A stretch of DNA of 64,000 nucleotides from Oscillospiraceae bacterium (GCA_021199355.1 JAJQIF010000009.1:62001-126000), one strand, 5' to 3'. Counted from the first letter of the stretch, positions 33,637-43,431 are shown. Program-made: numbers and translations. Notes: generated from the letters alone by a model not told the origin.

Positions 33637-34443
33637 CTAAAGACTGACCGGCTCAAATCCGCCGTCAGTCAGAATGTACACTTCCTTGAATCCGCATTTT
33701 TTAATGAGCTCCGCCGCCGCATCGAACCCATAAAGAAGCTTCGAGCAGTCGTGGCAGTCGGACGAGATGATAACCCTGCCGTTCTTCTCTCTGATTCGCC
33801 TGAGGCATTTTTCGGACGGGTAGGGAACCGCCCGATATCCTCTTGCCATCGCGCCGGTGTTCACCTCAAACAGAGCATCGGTTATCAGAAGCTCATCAAG
33901 AGCCGCCATCTCGGCATCTATAAATCCACGATTTTCCCTGTCATCCATCCCGGAGAACAGAGTAATCAAATCAAAGTGCCCGATAATCTGGCAGTCGGTC
34001 ATCTTAACTACATTACTTTCAAGCTCAAAATAAGCCTCGCAGAGCCTCGTCATATCGCCGCCGAAATACTTCTCGCAGGTGTTCTTGAGCCTGTCCTTCG
34101 ACCAGTCGACCGCTTCGTATTCCTCGCCGATTTTCAGGTAGTGAACCGACCCGATTTTGTAGTCGTATTCACCCTCGAGCCCCGAAATTTCGGTGAAGCA
34201 GTCCCGCTCGACGCCCAAATATATCTTGATTTTGCCTTGATACTTTACTTTCAGGGCATTGATGCGGTCGATATATCCTCGCTCGTCCCGCATTCCGTCG
34301 ACCTTCGGATTCCCGGTGAAGCTGTGCGACGAGAACCCGAGAGAGCTCATCCCGAGCCTCAGGGCTTCTTTAACAACATCTTCCGGCTCGTCCTTGCCGT
34401 CACAAAAGGTGCAATGGGTATGGAGATTCTGCTTGGGAATCAT
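33637..34443 (-). CDS. hisK: Histidinol-phosphatase, PHP family
   Basis: This 268-residue PHP-domain phosphatase begins with the metal-binding [19 protein letters not shown]. It also carries [25 protein letters not shown] and [12 protein letters not shown]. It removes phosphate from L-histidinol phosphate, the penultimate step. It overlaps hisIE by four bases (ATGA) at the 3' end of the his operon. HisN or bifunctional HisB forms are absent, consistent with this enzyme supplying the step. Confidence 0.93.
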   Translation of the reverse strand: MIPKQNLHTHCTFCDGKDEPEDVVKEALRLGMSSLGFSSHSFTGNPKVDGMRDERGYIDRINALKVKYQGKIKIYLGVERDCFTEISGLEGEYDYKIGSVHYLKIGEEYEAVDWSKDRLKNTCEKYFGGDMTRLCEAYFELESNVVKMTDCQIIGHFDLITLFSGMDDRENRGFIDAEMAALDELLITDALFEVNTGAMARGYRAVPYPSEKCLRRIREKNGRVIISSDCHDCSKLLYGFDAAAELIKKCGFKEVYILTDGGFEPVSL

Positions 34444-35102
34444 ACCATCTTCTCCTGCTTGACCTTCTTGTCGACAACGAGGCTGTCCTTGACGTGTCTG
34501 CTTGCAAGCTCGTCCCAGATGTCGTCGAGGCTGATGCCCGATTCCGCCATCAGAACGAAGAGGTGGTATATTAGGTCGGAAATCTCGTAGACGGTCTCTT
34601 TCTTGTCCTCAGCCTTTCCGGCGATGATGACCTCCGTGCACTCCTCGCCGACTTTCTTGAGAATTTTGTCAAGCCCCTTCTCAAAGAGATAGGTGGTGTA
34701 GGAGCCCTCCTTCGGGCTGTCCTTTCTTCCAGAAATCTGGTCGTAAAGCTCCTGATAGCTGAAATCGCTGAGTGTTTCCGACTGATAGACCTTGTCGTTG
34801 AAGCAGCTGTCGGTGCCCATGTGGCATGCGGGACCGTCCTTCTCAACAGTAACGACAAGCGCATCCCTGTCACAGTCTGCGGTGATGCTCACGATGTGCT
34901 GATAATTGCCGCTCGTTTCGCCCTTGAGCCAGAGCTCCTGCCGTGAACGCGACCAGAAGCAGGTGAGCCCCTTCTCCATTGAAATCTCAAGACTTTCTTT
35001 GTTCATGTATGCCAGAGTCAGCACTTTGCCAGACTTAGCGTCAACCACAATCGCGGGAATAAGCCCCTTTTCGTCAAATTTAAGTTCGTCTATATTAAGC
35101 AT
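34440..35102 (-). CDS. hisIE: Bifunctional HisIE: phosphoribosyl-AMP cyclohydrolase / phosphoribosyl-ATP pyrophosphatase
   Basis: This 220-residue fusion has HisI in front ([33 protein letters not shown], zinc-type [11 protein letters not shown]) and HisE behind ([21 protein letters not shown], then EVIIAGK and [12 protein letters not shown]). It performs steps 2 and 3 of histidine synthesis. It lies 8 bp after hisF and overlaps hisK. Confidence 0.96.
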   Translation of the reverse strand: MLNIDELKFDEKGLIPAIVVDAKSGKVLTLAYMNKESLEISMEKGLTCFWSRSRQELWLKGETSGNYQHIVSITADCDRDALVVTVEKDGPACHMGTDSCFNDKVYQSETLSDFSYQELYDQISGRKDSPKEGSYTTYLFEKGLDKILKKVGEECTEVIIAGKAEDKKETVYEISDLIYHLFVLMAESGISLDDIWDELASRHVKDSLVVDKKVKQEKMV

Positions 35103-35110
35103 TTTATCAC

Positions 35111-35869
35111 CTATATTCTCATATTGATGCCGTTTTCGGCAAGATATTTCTTTAAATCTCTTATATCAATCGTCCCGAAGTGGAAGACAGAAGCCGCAAG
35201 CCCTGCGTCGACTTTGTCAAGTGTCTTGAAGAGCTCGAGGAAGTCCTCCTTCTTTCCGGCTCCTCCCGAAGCAATAACCGGGATGCTAACGGCGTCCGAA
35301 ACCGCCTTAAGCATCTCGAGGTCGAAGCCGTCCTTCACGCCGTCTGTGTCGATTGAGTTCAGGACTATTTCTCCGGCACCGAGGCTTTCGCCATACTTCG
35401 CCCATTCGACAGCGTCGAGCTCGGTTCTGACTCGGTTGCCTTTGGTAAAGACGGTGAAGCCGCTTTCCGTTCTCTTTGCGTCGATGCTCAGGACCACGCA
35501 CTGCGAGCCGTAAAGTTCCGCCGCCTCGCGGATGAGCTCCGGGTTCGCAATAGCCCCAGAGTTGACGCTCACCTTGTCGGCACCGCACTTAAGTGCCATG
35601 TCAAAGTCGTCTATTGAGTTGATTCCTCCGCCGACTGTAAGGGGGATAAACACATTCTCGGCAGTCCGCCTCAGCACGTCCCAGATAAGTCTTCTACCGT
35701 CGCTCGAAGCCGTGATGTCATAGAAGACGAGCTCGTCGGCTCCCGAACCGGAGTAGAATTCCGCGAGGGATACCGGGTCGGACACATCCGCCAGTCCCTC
35801 AAATTTCGTTCCTTTAACAACCCTGCCGTTCTTGACGTCCAAGCAGGGAATAATTCTTTTTGTAATCAT
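35111..35869 (-). CDS. hisF: Imidazole glycerol phosphate synthase cyclase subunit HisF
   Basis: This 252-residue TIM barrel has the start [22 protein letters not shown], with the catalytic Asp in CLDV, and [33 protein letters not shown] and [12 protein letters not shown]. With HisH it makes imidazole glycerol phosphate and AICAR. It overlaps hisA by four bases. Confidence 0.98.
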   Translation of the reverse strand: MITKRIIPCLDVKNGRVVKGTKFEGLADVSDPVSLAEFYSGSGADELVFYDITASSDGRRLIWDVLRRTAENVFIPLTVGGGINSIDDFDMALKCGADKVSVNSGAIANPELIREAAELYGSQCVVLSIDAKRTESGFTVFTKGNRVRTELDAVEWAKYGESLGAGEIVLNSIDTDGVKDGFDLEMLKAVSDAVSIPVIASGGAGKKEDFLELFKTLDKVDAGLAASVFHFGTIDIRDLKKYLAENGINMRI

Positions 35870-36579
35870 CTTGCCGCCTCAATCGCCTTTCCTATATCAA
35901 TCATTCCCGTGTAATACGCTTTTCCTATGATAGCCCCGGAAACTCCGGCACTCTTGAGCTCCGTAATCTCTTCGAGAGCCGTAACACCTCCGGAAGCGAT
36001 TATCTCAACAGTGGGGAAGTCCCGGCAGAGCTTTTCGTAAAGGGCAATGTTCGTGCCCCTAAGAGCTCCGTCTTTCGAGATATCCGTGCAGATAACGGTT
36101 CTGACCCCAATAGCCTCCATGTTGGTCATGAAATCGGAGATTGTGATTCCACTGTCCGAAAGCCATCCCGAAATCCTGACGCTTCCGTCAAGGATATCGG
36201 CACCTACAGCAATCCTGTCACTGTAACGCGAAACAGCTTTACAAAGGAAATCTCTGTCCGTCACAGCCGCAGTGCCGATTATAACTCTGCTGAGCCCGTT
36301 GGACAGATATTTCTCGACCGTTTCAATCGAGCGGATTCCTCCGCCGACTTCGACAAAAATGCCGGTTTTCCTTGCAATTTCGGAGATGATGCCGAGGTTC
36401 GGCGTGTCTCCGCTCTTCGCACCGTCGAGGTCGACGATGTGCAAAAACTCGGCACCGAGCTCCCTTAATCTCATAGCCGCCTCGACCGGGTCGCCATAGT
36501 CGGTCTTCTCCGAATAGTCGCCCTTGTAAAGCCGGACAGCCTTACCGCCGAGAATGTCAACAGCGGGATAAATCTTCAT
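35866..36579 (-). CDS. hisA: ProFAR isomerase HisA
   Basis: This 237-residue TIM-barrel isomerase has [54 protein letters not shown] and EIIASGGV. It converts ProFAR to PRFAR. It is 12 bp after hisH and coupled to hisF by a four-base overlap. No fusion with TrpF is evident. Confidence 0.97.
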   Translation of the reverse strand: MKIYPAVDILGGKAVRLYKGDYSEKTDYGDPVEAAMRLRELGAEFLHIVDLDGAKSGDTPNLGIISEIARKTGIFVEVGGGIRSIETVEKYLSNGLSRVIIGTAAVTDRDFLCKAVSRYSDRIAVGADILDGSVRISGWLSDSGITISDFMTNMEAIGVRTVICTDISKDGALRGTNIALYEKLCRDFPTVEIIASGGVTALEEITELKSAGVSGAIIGKAYYTGMIDIGKAIEAAR

Positions 36580-36591
36580 ACTAAAACCTCA

Positions 36592-37209
36592 CTAACTCAG
36601 CTCGCAGAAGGCTTTCAGGATTTTAAGCCCCTTTTCGCCGCTCTTTTCCGGGTGGAACTGGCAACCATAGACGTTATCCTTCCACACGGTCGCCGTCACC
36701 GTCTTCGAATACTCCGTAACCGCCGCAGTGTCTTTCTCGCACTCGGTTGCATAGAACGAATGCACGAAGTAAACGTGGTCGCCCTCAGAGCTGTATTTGA
36801 ATATCGGGCACTCTGGCTTGAATATCCGAAGTGCATTCCACCCGATGTGCGGAATTTTCAGGTTCTCGTCGACATAGCCCTTGAGCGGCACAACCTTGCC
36901 CGGAATAAGCCCGAGCCCCTTGTGGACGCCGTATTCATAGCTCTCGTCGAAGAGTAATTGCATTCCGAGGCAGATGCCCATCAGCGGCTTGCCGTTTCCG
37001 GTTTCTTCTTTAATCAAGTCCGCAAGCCCCGATTCGCGAAGCTTGTTCGCCGCACCCTCAAAGGCTCCCACACCGGGGAGAATGAGCCGGTCGGCGTTCT
37101 TAATCTTTTCGACATCGGCGGTTATCTCGGCACTCTCGCCGATTTTCCGAAGTCCCATCGACAGGGAAAACAGGTTCCCGACGCCATAGTCAATAATAAC
37201 AGTTCCCAA
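36592..37209 (-). CDS. hisH: Imidazole glycerol phosphate synthase glutaminase subunit HisH
   Basis: This 205-residue class I glutamine amidotransferase has IIDYGVGNLFSL, LILPGVGAF, the nucleophile Cys in GICLGMQLLFDES, and CQFHPEKSGEKGL with the catalytic His and Glu. It feeds ammonia to HisF. The stop of hisB is one base away. Confidence 0.98.
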   Translation of the reverse strand: MGTVIIDYGVGNLFSLSMGLRKIGESAEITADVEKIKNADRLILPGVGAFEGAANKLRESGLADLIKEETGNGKPLMGICLGMQLLFDESYEYGVHKGLGLIPGKVVPLKGYVDENLKIPHIGWNALRIFKPECPIFKYSSEGDHVYFVHSFYATECEKDTAAVTEYSKTVTATVWKDNVYGCQFHPEKSGEKGLKILKAFCELS

Positions 37210-37210
37210 T

Positions 37211-37798
37211 TCAGATTACTCCCTTTGTTGACGGCACCGCACCCATAGCCTTGGGGTCTATGGACACCGCCGTTTTTAAACTTTTCGCAAGGCACTTGAA
37301 CGTGCACTCTATAATATGGTGGCTGTTTCTGCCGTCAAGCTGACGGATGTGGAGGGTCAGCCCTGCGCTTCTTGCCAGAGCCGCCATGAATTCCTCGCAA
37401 AGCTCCGTGTCGAAATCCCCGACCTTCTGGGTGGGAATGTCAAGATTGCAACTTAGATATGCCCTTCCCGAAATGTCTACGGAAGTAAGGACAAGAGCCT
37501 CATCCATCGGAATAACTGCCCAGCCGTAGCGTGTGATGCCCGCTATGTCGCCGAGCGCTTCCTTCAAAGCAAGCCCCAAGCAGATGCCTATATCCTCAAC
37601 CGTGTGGTGATAGTCGACAAGCGTGTCGCCTTTACAATTCACCTTCAGGCAGAAGCCCGAGTGCTTGGCAAAAAGTGTCAGCATATGGTCAAGAAATCCG
37701 CAACCGGAGTCGATTTCAGACCCGTCGGGAGCATCCAGATTCAGATACAGCTTTATATCCGTCTCGGCGGTCTTTCTCTCAATAACAGCTTCTCTCAT
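37211..37798 (-). CDS. hisB: Imidazoleglycerol-phosphate dehydratase HisB
   Basis: This 195-residue monofunctional dehydratase has the metal-binding FLDHMLTLFAKHSGF and DYHHTVEDIGICLG motifs, ARSAGLTLHIRQLDGRNSHHIIECTFKCLAKSL, and DPKAMGAVPSTKG at the end. The phosphatase domain of enterobacterial HisB is absent. It overlaps hisC by four bases. Confidence 0.98.
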   Translation of the reverse strand: MREAVIERKTAETDIKLYLNLDAPDGSEIDSGCGFLDHMLTLFAKHSGFCLKVNCKGDTLVDYHHTVEDIGICLGLALKEALGDIAGITRYGWAVIPMDEALVLTSVDISGRAYLSCNLDIPTQKVGDFDTELCEEFMAALARSAGLTLHIRQLDGRNSHHIIECTFKCLAKSLKTAVSIDPKAMGAVPSTKGVI

Positions 37799-38865
37799 GA
37801 CTTACCTCCGTTCAATATTTCTTTTAGTGTATCGGTCAGTGCAAGCATATCCTCGGGAGTGCCAACGCTGATTCTTAACCAGTCGTTTGTCCGTTCGCCT
37901 GTGAAGTGTCTGACAAGTATTCCCGCTTCACGAAGCTTTTCGGAAAGCTCCGAAGCCGGAACACCCGGATGCCTGCAAAATACAAAATTCGTCTTCGAAT
38001 CCGTAAGCTCGAATCCGAGCTCCTTAAGCTTTTCAGCAGTTCTGTCTCTCGTCTCAGCAACCAGTTTGCAGTTGTTACGATAGTATTCGATGTCCTTAAC
38101 TGCCGCAACTCCCGCCGCAAGTGCTGTTCTGTTGACCGAGTAGGGATTGAGCGTATATTTCAGCGTTTCAAGCTCCCTGATTCTCTCTTCATTCGCAATC
38201 GCATAGCCGAGCCTTGCGCCCGCCAAAGACATCGACTTCGAGTATGTTCTTGAAACGATGAGGTTCGGATACTTCATGACGAGCCCGACACAGCTTTCGG
38301 CGCCGAACTCGACATAAGCCTCATCGATTAGAACCACGCACTTGGGACTCTCATTGCAGATTCTCTCGATCTCATCAACGCCGATGGCAATTCCGGTCGG
38401 CGCATTCGGATTCGCAATCACGATAAGCCCGCTATCGAGCCCGCAGTATTTGCCGATATCAATCGTGAAATCACCTTCAAGTGCAAAGTGCTTCGCCTTG
38501 ACGCCAAATAGCCCGCTCAGAACGTCATAGAACCCATATGTAACATCTGCGTAATATGCCGGCTTCTCGTCGTGCGCATATGCCATGAAACTGAGGCTCA
38601 GAACCTCGTCCGAGCCGTTTGTCGGGAGGATATTCCCGGACCCGAGCCCGAGGCTTCCAGCGAGCGCCGCTCTTAAGTCTCTGCAAGCAGGGTCGGGATA
38701 GAGCTGCAGGCTCTTGCCCGAATCTCTGGTCGCCTTCAACACCGCCTCCGACGGAGGATAGGGCGATTCGTTCGTGTTGAGCTTGATGTATTTCTTGTCT
38801 CTCGGCTGTTCACCGGGAACATAGGGCTCAACATCCTTATATTTTGAAATCAGAAAGCTGTTCAT
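37795..38865 (-). CDS. hisC: Histidinol-phosphate aminotransferase HisC
   Basis: This 356-residue PLP transaminase has KLNTNESPYPPSEAV, NPNAPTGIA, VLIDEAYVEF and the PLP-lysine region SRTYSKSMSLAGARLGY. It also has RHPGVPASELSEKLREAGILVR near the end. It makes histidinol phosphate from imidazole acetol phosphate. The ATG at 38865 is preferred because GGGAG precedes it; a TTG at 38895 would overlap hisD and lacks a ribosome binding site. Confidence 0.96.
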   Translation of the reverse strand: MNSFLISKYKDVEPYVPGEQPRDKKYIKLNTNESPYPPSEAVLKATRDSGKSLQLYPDPACRDLRAALAGSLGLGSGNILPTNGSDEVLSLSFMAYAHDEKPAYYADVTYGFYDVLSGLFGVKAKHFALEGDFTIDIGKYCGLDSGLIVIANPNAPTGIAIGVDEIERICNESPKCVVLIDEAYVEFGAESCVGLVMKYPNLIVSRTYSKSMSLAGARLGYAIANEERIRELETLKYTLNPYSVNRTALAAGVAAVKDIEYYRNNCKLVAETRDRTAEKLKELGFELTDSKTNFVFCRHPGVPASELSEKLREAGILVRHFTGERTNDWLRISVGTPEDMLALTDTLKEILNGGKS

Positions 38866-38881
38866 ATAAACTAAACTCCCG

Positions 38882-40156
38882 TCAGATATCTTCAAATCTT
38901 ATAAGTGCGCTCTTGGCGTGCGCCTGCAAGCCCTCTTTTTCGGCGAAGTAGGCAACGTCGCCGTAAACTTTTTCAAAAGCTTCTTTCGTGTAGTAAGTGA
39001 ACTGCGACTTCTTGACAAAGTCGTCGACCGAAAGGGGAGAGGAGAACCTCGCCGAGCCGTTGGTCGGGAGCGTGTGGTTCGCTCCGCTCAGGTAGTCGCC
39101 GAGAGCTTCCGGGCAGTACCTTCCCATGAAGATTGAGCCGGCGTTCTTGACTTTATCCAAGACGTCAAACGGATTGTCAAGGCAAAGCTCGATGTGCTCG
39201 GGAGCTATCAGGTTCGCAACCTCTATTGCCTCGGAAATATCTTTCGTCACGATGATTTTGCCGTTGCGCTCAATGGATGCTCTTGCGATTTCCTCTCTCG
39301 GGAGCTTAGAAAGCTGTACTTCTATCTCAGCCTGAACCGCATTTGCAAGTTCGCTTGAATCCGTAACCAGAACAGCGCTTGCAAGCTTATCGTGCTCGGC
39401 TTGTGAGAGTAAATCCGCCGCAACAAACCGGGGATTGCTCTTGTCGTCGGCAACTACAAGAATATCACTCGGACCTGCAATCATGTCTATAGCGACCTCG
39501 CCGTAAACCTGACGCTTCGCTTCTGCGACGAATGCGTTTCCGGGACCGACAATCTTGTCGACTCTCAGAATGCTCTCGGTGCCGTATGCCAGAGCCGCAA
39601 CAGCCTGAGCTCCGCCGACCTTGTAAATCCTATCTATGCCGGCAATCTTAGCGGCGGCAAGGATATATTTGTTGATGCCACCGTCCTTCGACGGGGGAGT
39701 GACCATGACTATCTCACCGCAACCTGCAAGCTTTGCGGGAACGGCGTCCATAAGAACCGTCGACGGATAAGCCGCCGTGCCTCCGGGAACGTATAAACCG
39801 ACCTTTGCAAACGGAATAATCTTCTGCCCGCATACGATTCCGTCCTTCTCGGAGACGACGAACGAACTCCTTAGCTGGTGCTTGTGGAAGTCGCGGATAT
39901 TATCTGCCGCTTCATTAAGAATTCTTACGAATTCCGGCTCAACCGAAGCGTAAGCCGCTTCAATCTCTTCGTCCGAAACTCTGAAGTCTTCAATCTCGGT
40001 TTTATCGAACTTCAAAGAATACTCCTTCAGAGCCTTGTCGCCGTTTTCCTTGACGTTCGCGATAATCTCCGAAACGGTATCAGCCACGGACATACTGTCC
40101 ACCGGCTTTTTGAATATCTCATCGCTTGCTTCCGAATAATTATAAATCTTCATCAT
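38882..40156 (-). CDS. hisD: Histidinol dehydrogenase HisD
   Basis: This 424-residue NAD and zinc enzyme has YVPGGTAAYPSTVLMDAVPAKLAG, KVGGAQAVAALAYGT, KIVGPGNAFVAEAKRQVYG, DLLSQAEHD, GANHTLPTNGSARF and a C-terminal AHAKSALIRFED. It oxidises histidinol to histidine in two steps. The start may be the ATG at 40156 or the one immediately after it; AGGGG lies upstream. Confidence 0.97.
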   Translation of the reverse strand: MMKIYNYSEASDEIFKKPVDSMSVADTVSEIIANVKENGDKALKEYSLKFDKTEIEDFRVSDEEIEAAYASVEPEFVRILNEAADNIRDFHKHQLRSSFVVSEKDGIVCGQKIIPFAKVGLYVPGGTAAYPSTVLMDAVPAKLAGCGEIVMVTPPSKDGGINKYILAAAKIAGIDRIYKVGGAQAVAALAYGTESILRVDKIVGPGNAFVAEAKRQVYGEVAIDMIAGPSDILVVADDKSNPRFVAADLLSQAEHDKLASAVLVTDSSELANAVQAEIEVQLSKLPREEIARASIERNGKIIVTKDISEAIEVANLIAPEHIELCLDNPFDVLDKVKNAGSIFMGRYCPEALGDYLSGANHTLPTNGSARFSSPLSVDDFVKKSQFTYYTKEAFEKVYGDVAYFAEKEGLQAHAKSALIRFEDI

Positions 40157-40164
40157 ACTTATGT

Positions 40165-40797
40165 CTACCCCTTTGCCTCAATAATTTCCGAAATTTTCGA
40201 CACGATTCCCGAAATTTCGTCCGATTTGAACTTTGCCGCCGACTTGTTTAAGATCAGCCTTGCGGATATTTCAAATATCGTCTCGAACACCTCGAGATCG
40301 TTTTCCCGTAATGTGTCTCCCGTCTCGACTATATCAACTATTACGTCCGACAGCCCGAGTATCGGTGCCAGCTCAATCGAGCCGTTCAGCTTGATAACGT
40401 CGATTCTGCGCGATTGTCTTTCGTAATATTCCGATGCGATAGTCGGGAACTTCGTCGCAACCGAGAGCGTTCTGTTCGGGTTGTCCCGGAAGTCCTTCTT
40501 TGCGGCAACACACATCCTGCATTTGCCCATCCCGAGGTCCAATACTTCATAGACGTCGGGAGACGATTCCACGAGAATGTCCTTTCCGACGATTCCGATG
40601 TCGGCGGCGCCTCTTTCGACGTAAATAGCCACGTCGGACGGCTTCACCCAGAAGAACCGGACTACCGACTCGGGAAGCTCCAGAACCAGTTTCCTCGAAC
40701 TGAATCCGATGTCTCCGTCGGGGATGATTTCCGACTCCTGAAACAGCTTTATTGCCTTTTCGCCCAAGCGTCCCTTGGGCAGTGCTATACTAATCAT
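40165..40797 (-). CDS. hisG: ATP phosphoribosyltransferase catalytic subunit, short form HisG
   Basis: This 210-residue enzyme starts ALPKGRLGEKAIKLFQESE and carries ERGAADIGIVGKDIL and DLGMGKCRMCVA. It also has ELAPILGLSDVIVDIVETGDTLREN. It lacks the C-terminal allosteric domain of long HisG, so it needs HisZ, which is encoded just upstream. It catalyses the committed step and is the usual target of histidine feedback. Confidence 0.97.
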   Translation of the reverse strand: MISIALPKGRLGEKAIKLFQESEIIPDGDIGFSSRKLVLELPESVVRFFWVKPSDVAIYVERGAADIGIVGKDILVESSPDVYEVLDLGMGKCRMCVAAKKDFRDNPNRTLSVATKFPTIASEYYERQSRRIDVIKLNGSIELAPILGLSDVIVDIVETGDTLRENDLEVFETIFEISARLILNKSAAKFKSDEISGIVSKISEIIEAKG

Positions 40798-40803
40798 GCA
40801 AAC

Positions 40804-41904
40804 TCAATGCCTCTCGTTAAAATAGATTATCTCGCCGAAGCGTGCTCTTTTCGGGATTTCATCGAGCACCCGAACCCGTTTGCCGTTTTCGGAAAGCTCT
40901 TTGGCGCGCTTCGCCACCTCTGCGGCGTCGTCATCTTCTGAATATACAAGCGCGATGTCCGCATCAAGCAAATCCCTCGCGTCAAGTATCCTCTCGAGCG
41001 ATTCGACATTCAGAGCAAATCCGATTGCGCCCTTGTTCTTGCCGATACGCTTGAGGAGCGGGTCGTACCTTCCTCCGCTCAGAACCTTCTCGGGAATCCC
41101 TTCGATAAAGCCCTGAAAGACGATTCCGTTATAGTAGCTCATGTCCTGAACAACCGAGAAATCAAATCTAAGACTTTCGAATATTTCGCTTTCCCTGAGA
41201 ACTCCCGTAACTCTTTCGAGCTCCCGAAGCCCCTCTTCGGCGGGAGTGTCAACGCAAATCTCTCTAAGGGAGGGGAGAACCTTGTCCGGCGAGCCCGACA
41301 AATCCGCAAGATCAATAAGCTTTTCTTTGGCTTCGTCGCTTGCCGGAACACCCGACAAGAGACTTTCAATCCCGTGAAGATTCTTCGAGCCTATAAGCCT
41401 TGTGAGCTCTTTTCTCTGAGATTCCGAAACGGGGAGATTGTCTATAAGCCCCGTGACGATTCCCATATGCGAGATGTCGAGTATGTATTTTCTTCCGAAC
41501 AGCCCGAGGCTTTCGGCAGCAAGGCTCACGACCTCGCAGGTGTTGTATAAATCTATATTTCCGATGCACTCAAGCCCCGACTGGAGGATTTCCTTCAGCC
41601 TGTGCGAATCGTGCGAGACACGGCAGACGTTCTCGTCGTAATAAAGCTTTTCGGTCACGTTGTCCCGCTCCGTTCTCGAGCGGATTATCGACACCGTCAC
41701 GTCCGGCTTCAGCGCCATCAGGCGTCCTTCGGTATCGGTAAATGTGATAACAGCTTCGCCGCCTAAGAAATCCTTATTCTGTGCGTATATATCGTATTCT
41801 TCAAAGCCGTTCATCTTGTAGCCCTGATAGCCCCGGCTTTCATAGAGGCTCCGAAGCTTCAGAACCGCTTCTTCATCTGTTCTAAGAGAGCTTATTGTGC
41901 TCAC
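40804..41904 (-). CDS. hisZ: ATP phosphoribosyltransferase regulatory subunit HisZ
   Basis: This 366-residue HisRS-like paralogue has the class II core (RSLYESRGYQGYKMNGFEEYD, LKPDVTVSIIR, YYDENVCRV, YYNGIVFQGF, LSGGRYDPLL). It lacks the anticodon-binding domain of histidyl-tRNA synthetase, so it is HisZ rather than HisS. It assembles with short HisG to form an active, histidine-sensitive enzyme. It overlaps yerC/hisR by four bases. Confidence 0.95.
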   Translation of the reverse strand: MSTISSLRTDEEAVLKLRSLYESRGYQGYKMNGFEEYDIYAQNKDFLGGEAVITFTDTEGRLMALKPDVTVSIIRSRTERDNVTEKLYYDENVCRVSHDSHRLKEILQSGLECIGNIDLYNTCEVVSLAAESLGLFGRKYILDISHMGIVTGLIDNLPVSESQRKELTRLIGSKNLHGIESLLSGVPASDEAKEKLIDLADLSGSPDKVLPSLREICVDTPAEEGLRELERVTGVLRESEIFESLRFDFSVVQDMSYYNGIVFQGFIEGIPEKVLSGGRYDPLLKRIGKNKGAIGFALNVESLERILDARDLLDADIALVYSEDDDAAEVAKRAKELSENGKRVRVLDEIPKRARFGEIIYFNERH

Positions 41905-42215
41905 TTGTCCTTCATCCTTTCGATTACCGTTTTATAGCCGTCCTCGCCGTACATAAGACAGCGGTTGACACGGCTTATCGTGGTGGTGCTCGCACCGGTT
42001 CTGTTTACAATGTCAGAATAGACGAGCCCGTCATCAAGGAGCATTGCAACCTCGAACCGCTGACTCATATCCTTAAGCTCCTTCACGGTGCACAAATCGT
42101 CGAAAAAGTGCTTGCACTCTTCAACGTCTTCAAGCTTGAGTATTGCTTCAAAAAGCCTCAAGATGTTTTCTTCATATGCATCCACACGGGATGTATCCAT
42201 ACTGGATGTAGCCAT
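41901..42215 (-). CDS. hisR: TrpR-family repressor YerC/YecD type, probable HisR
   Basis: This 104-residue protein has the TrpR-like fold with EECKHFFDDLCTVKELKDMSQRFEVAMLLDDGLVYSDI, a helix-turn-helix (RTGASTTTISRVNRCLM) and a basic end. It is the first gene of the his operon, and TrpR-family proteins in this position are known as HisR, a histidine-responsive repressor. A 22-bp palindrome covers its promoter's -10 box, which supports autorepression. The N-terminus is encoded by three near-copies of a 15-bp unit beginning ATGGCTACATCC, giving further in-frame starts at 42200 and 42185. The ATG at 42215 has AAGGAG at the best distance. Confidence 0.9.
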   Translation of the reverse strand: MATSSMDTSRVDAYEENILRLFEAILKLEDVEECKHFFDDLCTVKELKDMSQRFEVAMLLDDGLVYSDIVNRTGASTTTISRVNRCLMYGEDGYKTVIERMKDK

Positions 42216-42242
42216 ACGGGGCACACTCCTTTTTGTTACTGT

Positions 42243-42264
42243 GCTATCATGTTACCATGTTAGC
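42243..42264. promoter_or_regulatory. Palindromic operator of the his operon
   Basis: A 22-bp palindrome (GCTATCATGTT / ACCATGTTAGC halves, 18 of 22 positions symmetric) overlies the -10 region of the his promoter. It is the expected place for the YerC/HisR-type repressor encoded by the first gene. Confidence 0.75.
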
Positions 42265-42277
42265 GTGATAAAGTCAA
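42249..42277 (-). promoter_or_regulatory. Sigma-A promoter of the his operon
   Basis: On the minus strand: TTGACT (42272-42277), a 17-bp spacer and TAACAT (42249-42254). The predicted leader is about 30 bases, too short for a T-box or His-codon attenuator. Confidence 0.7.
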
Positions 42278-42386
42278 GAGGTATTTTCACCGAAATTTTT
42301 CCCGTAATAAGCCTGTGATTTGTGCCGAAAGTCGGCAGTTCTCCTGCAATCCGAAGAAATCTGCACCACTTCGACCGATTCGGGTA

Positions 42387-42416
42387 TTGACAGAAGCAAT
42401 AAAACTGTGATATTAT
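42387..42416 (+). promoter_or_regulatory. Sigma-A promoter of the zinc-ribbon membrane protein
   Basis: TTGACA (42387-42392), an 18-bp spacer and TATTAT (42411-42416), 35 bp before the ATG. Confidence 0.7.
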
Positions 42417-42451
42417 TAACAAAACCGATTTTTTAAACAGGAGGGAATATA

Positions 42452-43414
42452 ATGTTTTGTTCAAAATGCGGCACCAAAAATCCCGACAACGCAAATTTCT
42501 GTCAGGGTTGCGGCTCACCGCTTAATAATCCGTCTCAGGATAACAGTGCCAACACATACATGTATCAATCCGCACCGCCCCCGAACCCAAATCCCACCGT
42601 CTATAGCGAACCGAACCCCGAATCTCCGCTTGCGGCGCTCAGAAAAGTAGCTTCATCCGGCTTATTCAGATTCACGGCGTTTGCATTCTGTTCTCTGATA
42701 CTCTCGAATATTCTGGCGATGTTCGACACGAGCTATTTCTGGGGAATATACACCGAGATATTCAACAACATCGACCCGGATATGGTAAGCGAGGCGTCAA
42801 GGTTTTTAGGCGGCTTCAGCTTGGTCACTGCAATCTTCTCTCAGCTTCCGAATATCCTAATAGCTGTCGGTCTCTGGATGACCTATGCCACCGCCGCCAG
42901 CAAGAAGGGCGAACGCTTCAACACCGCCGGTCTCACCATGATAAAGGTTATCTATGTCATAGAGCTTGTTCTGATGTGCATACTTCTTGCGCTTATGATG
43001 GTAGTGATGCTCATCGCCACACTCAACACCGATAACTGGTCCGATGCAATGATAGTTTTCTTGGGAGTACTGTTTTTGGACGTCTTCTTCGGAGTCATCA
43101 TCCTGTGGCTCGCAATGATAATAAAGAGCCTGAACGCCGCAAAGAAAGCGTCAACCGAGGATCACGGCAAGCATCTCGGCAGGAACGCCTCGGCGTTCGT
43201 CGGCGTCGTATGCTTCATCGGCGGTGCGATAAATGTCATCTCCGCCATCTCAAACCTCGTAGTATTATTGACATCTATTTCAGATAACTCTGCCGTTATA
43301 ATATCCACGGGTTCGATAACAGCCTTCTGCAACTGCGTCATCGGAGCGGCAGTCCAGATTTGCTTCGGAGTTCTGATATTCAGATTCCGCGGCGAAATGA
43401 AGAAGCTGAAATAA
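42452..43414 (+). CDS. Zinc-ribbon integral membrane protein, unknown function
   Basis: This 320-residue protein begins with a zinc ribbon (CSKCG at 3-7, CQGCG at 18-22). A Pro/Asn-rich linker (about 23-60) and about five to six hydrophobic segments follow. The layout of N-terminal zinc ribbon plus membrane helices is common in clostridial genomes, but no function is known. A GGAGGG site precedes the ATG. It is a single-gene unit with its own promoter and terminator, divergent from the his operon. Confidence 0.78.
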   Translation: MFCSKCGTKNPDNANFCQGCGSPLNNPSQDNSANTYMYQSAPPPNPNPTVYSEPNPESPLAALRKVASSGLFRFTAFAFCSLILSNILAMFDTSYFWGIYTEIFNNIDPDMVSEASRFLGGFSLVTAIFSQLPNILIAVGLWMTYATAASKKGERFNTAGLTMIKVIYVIELVLMCILLALMMVVMLIATLNTDNWSDAMIVFLGVLFLDVFFGVIILWLAMIIKSLNAAKKASTEDHGKHLGRNASAFVGVVCFIGGAINVISAISNLVVLLTSISDNSAVIISTGSITAFCNCVIGAAVQICFGVLIFRFRGEMKKLK

Positions 43415-43431
43415 TTCATCCTCAAAAAATA

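Noticed and set aside
40804..41904. Histidyl-tRNA synthetase
   Set aside because: The anticodon-binding domain is missing and the gene sits beside short hisG, so HisZ fits better.
42215..42300. T-box or His attenuator before the his operon
   Set aside because: The leader from the predicted start is only about 30 bases with no His-codon peptide and no T-box sequence.
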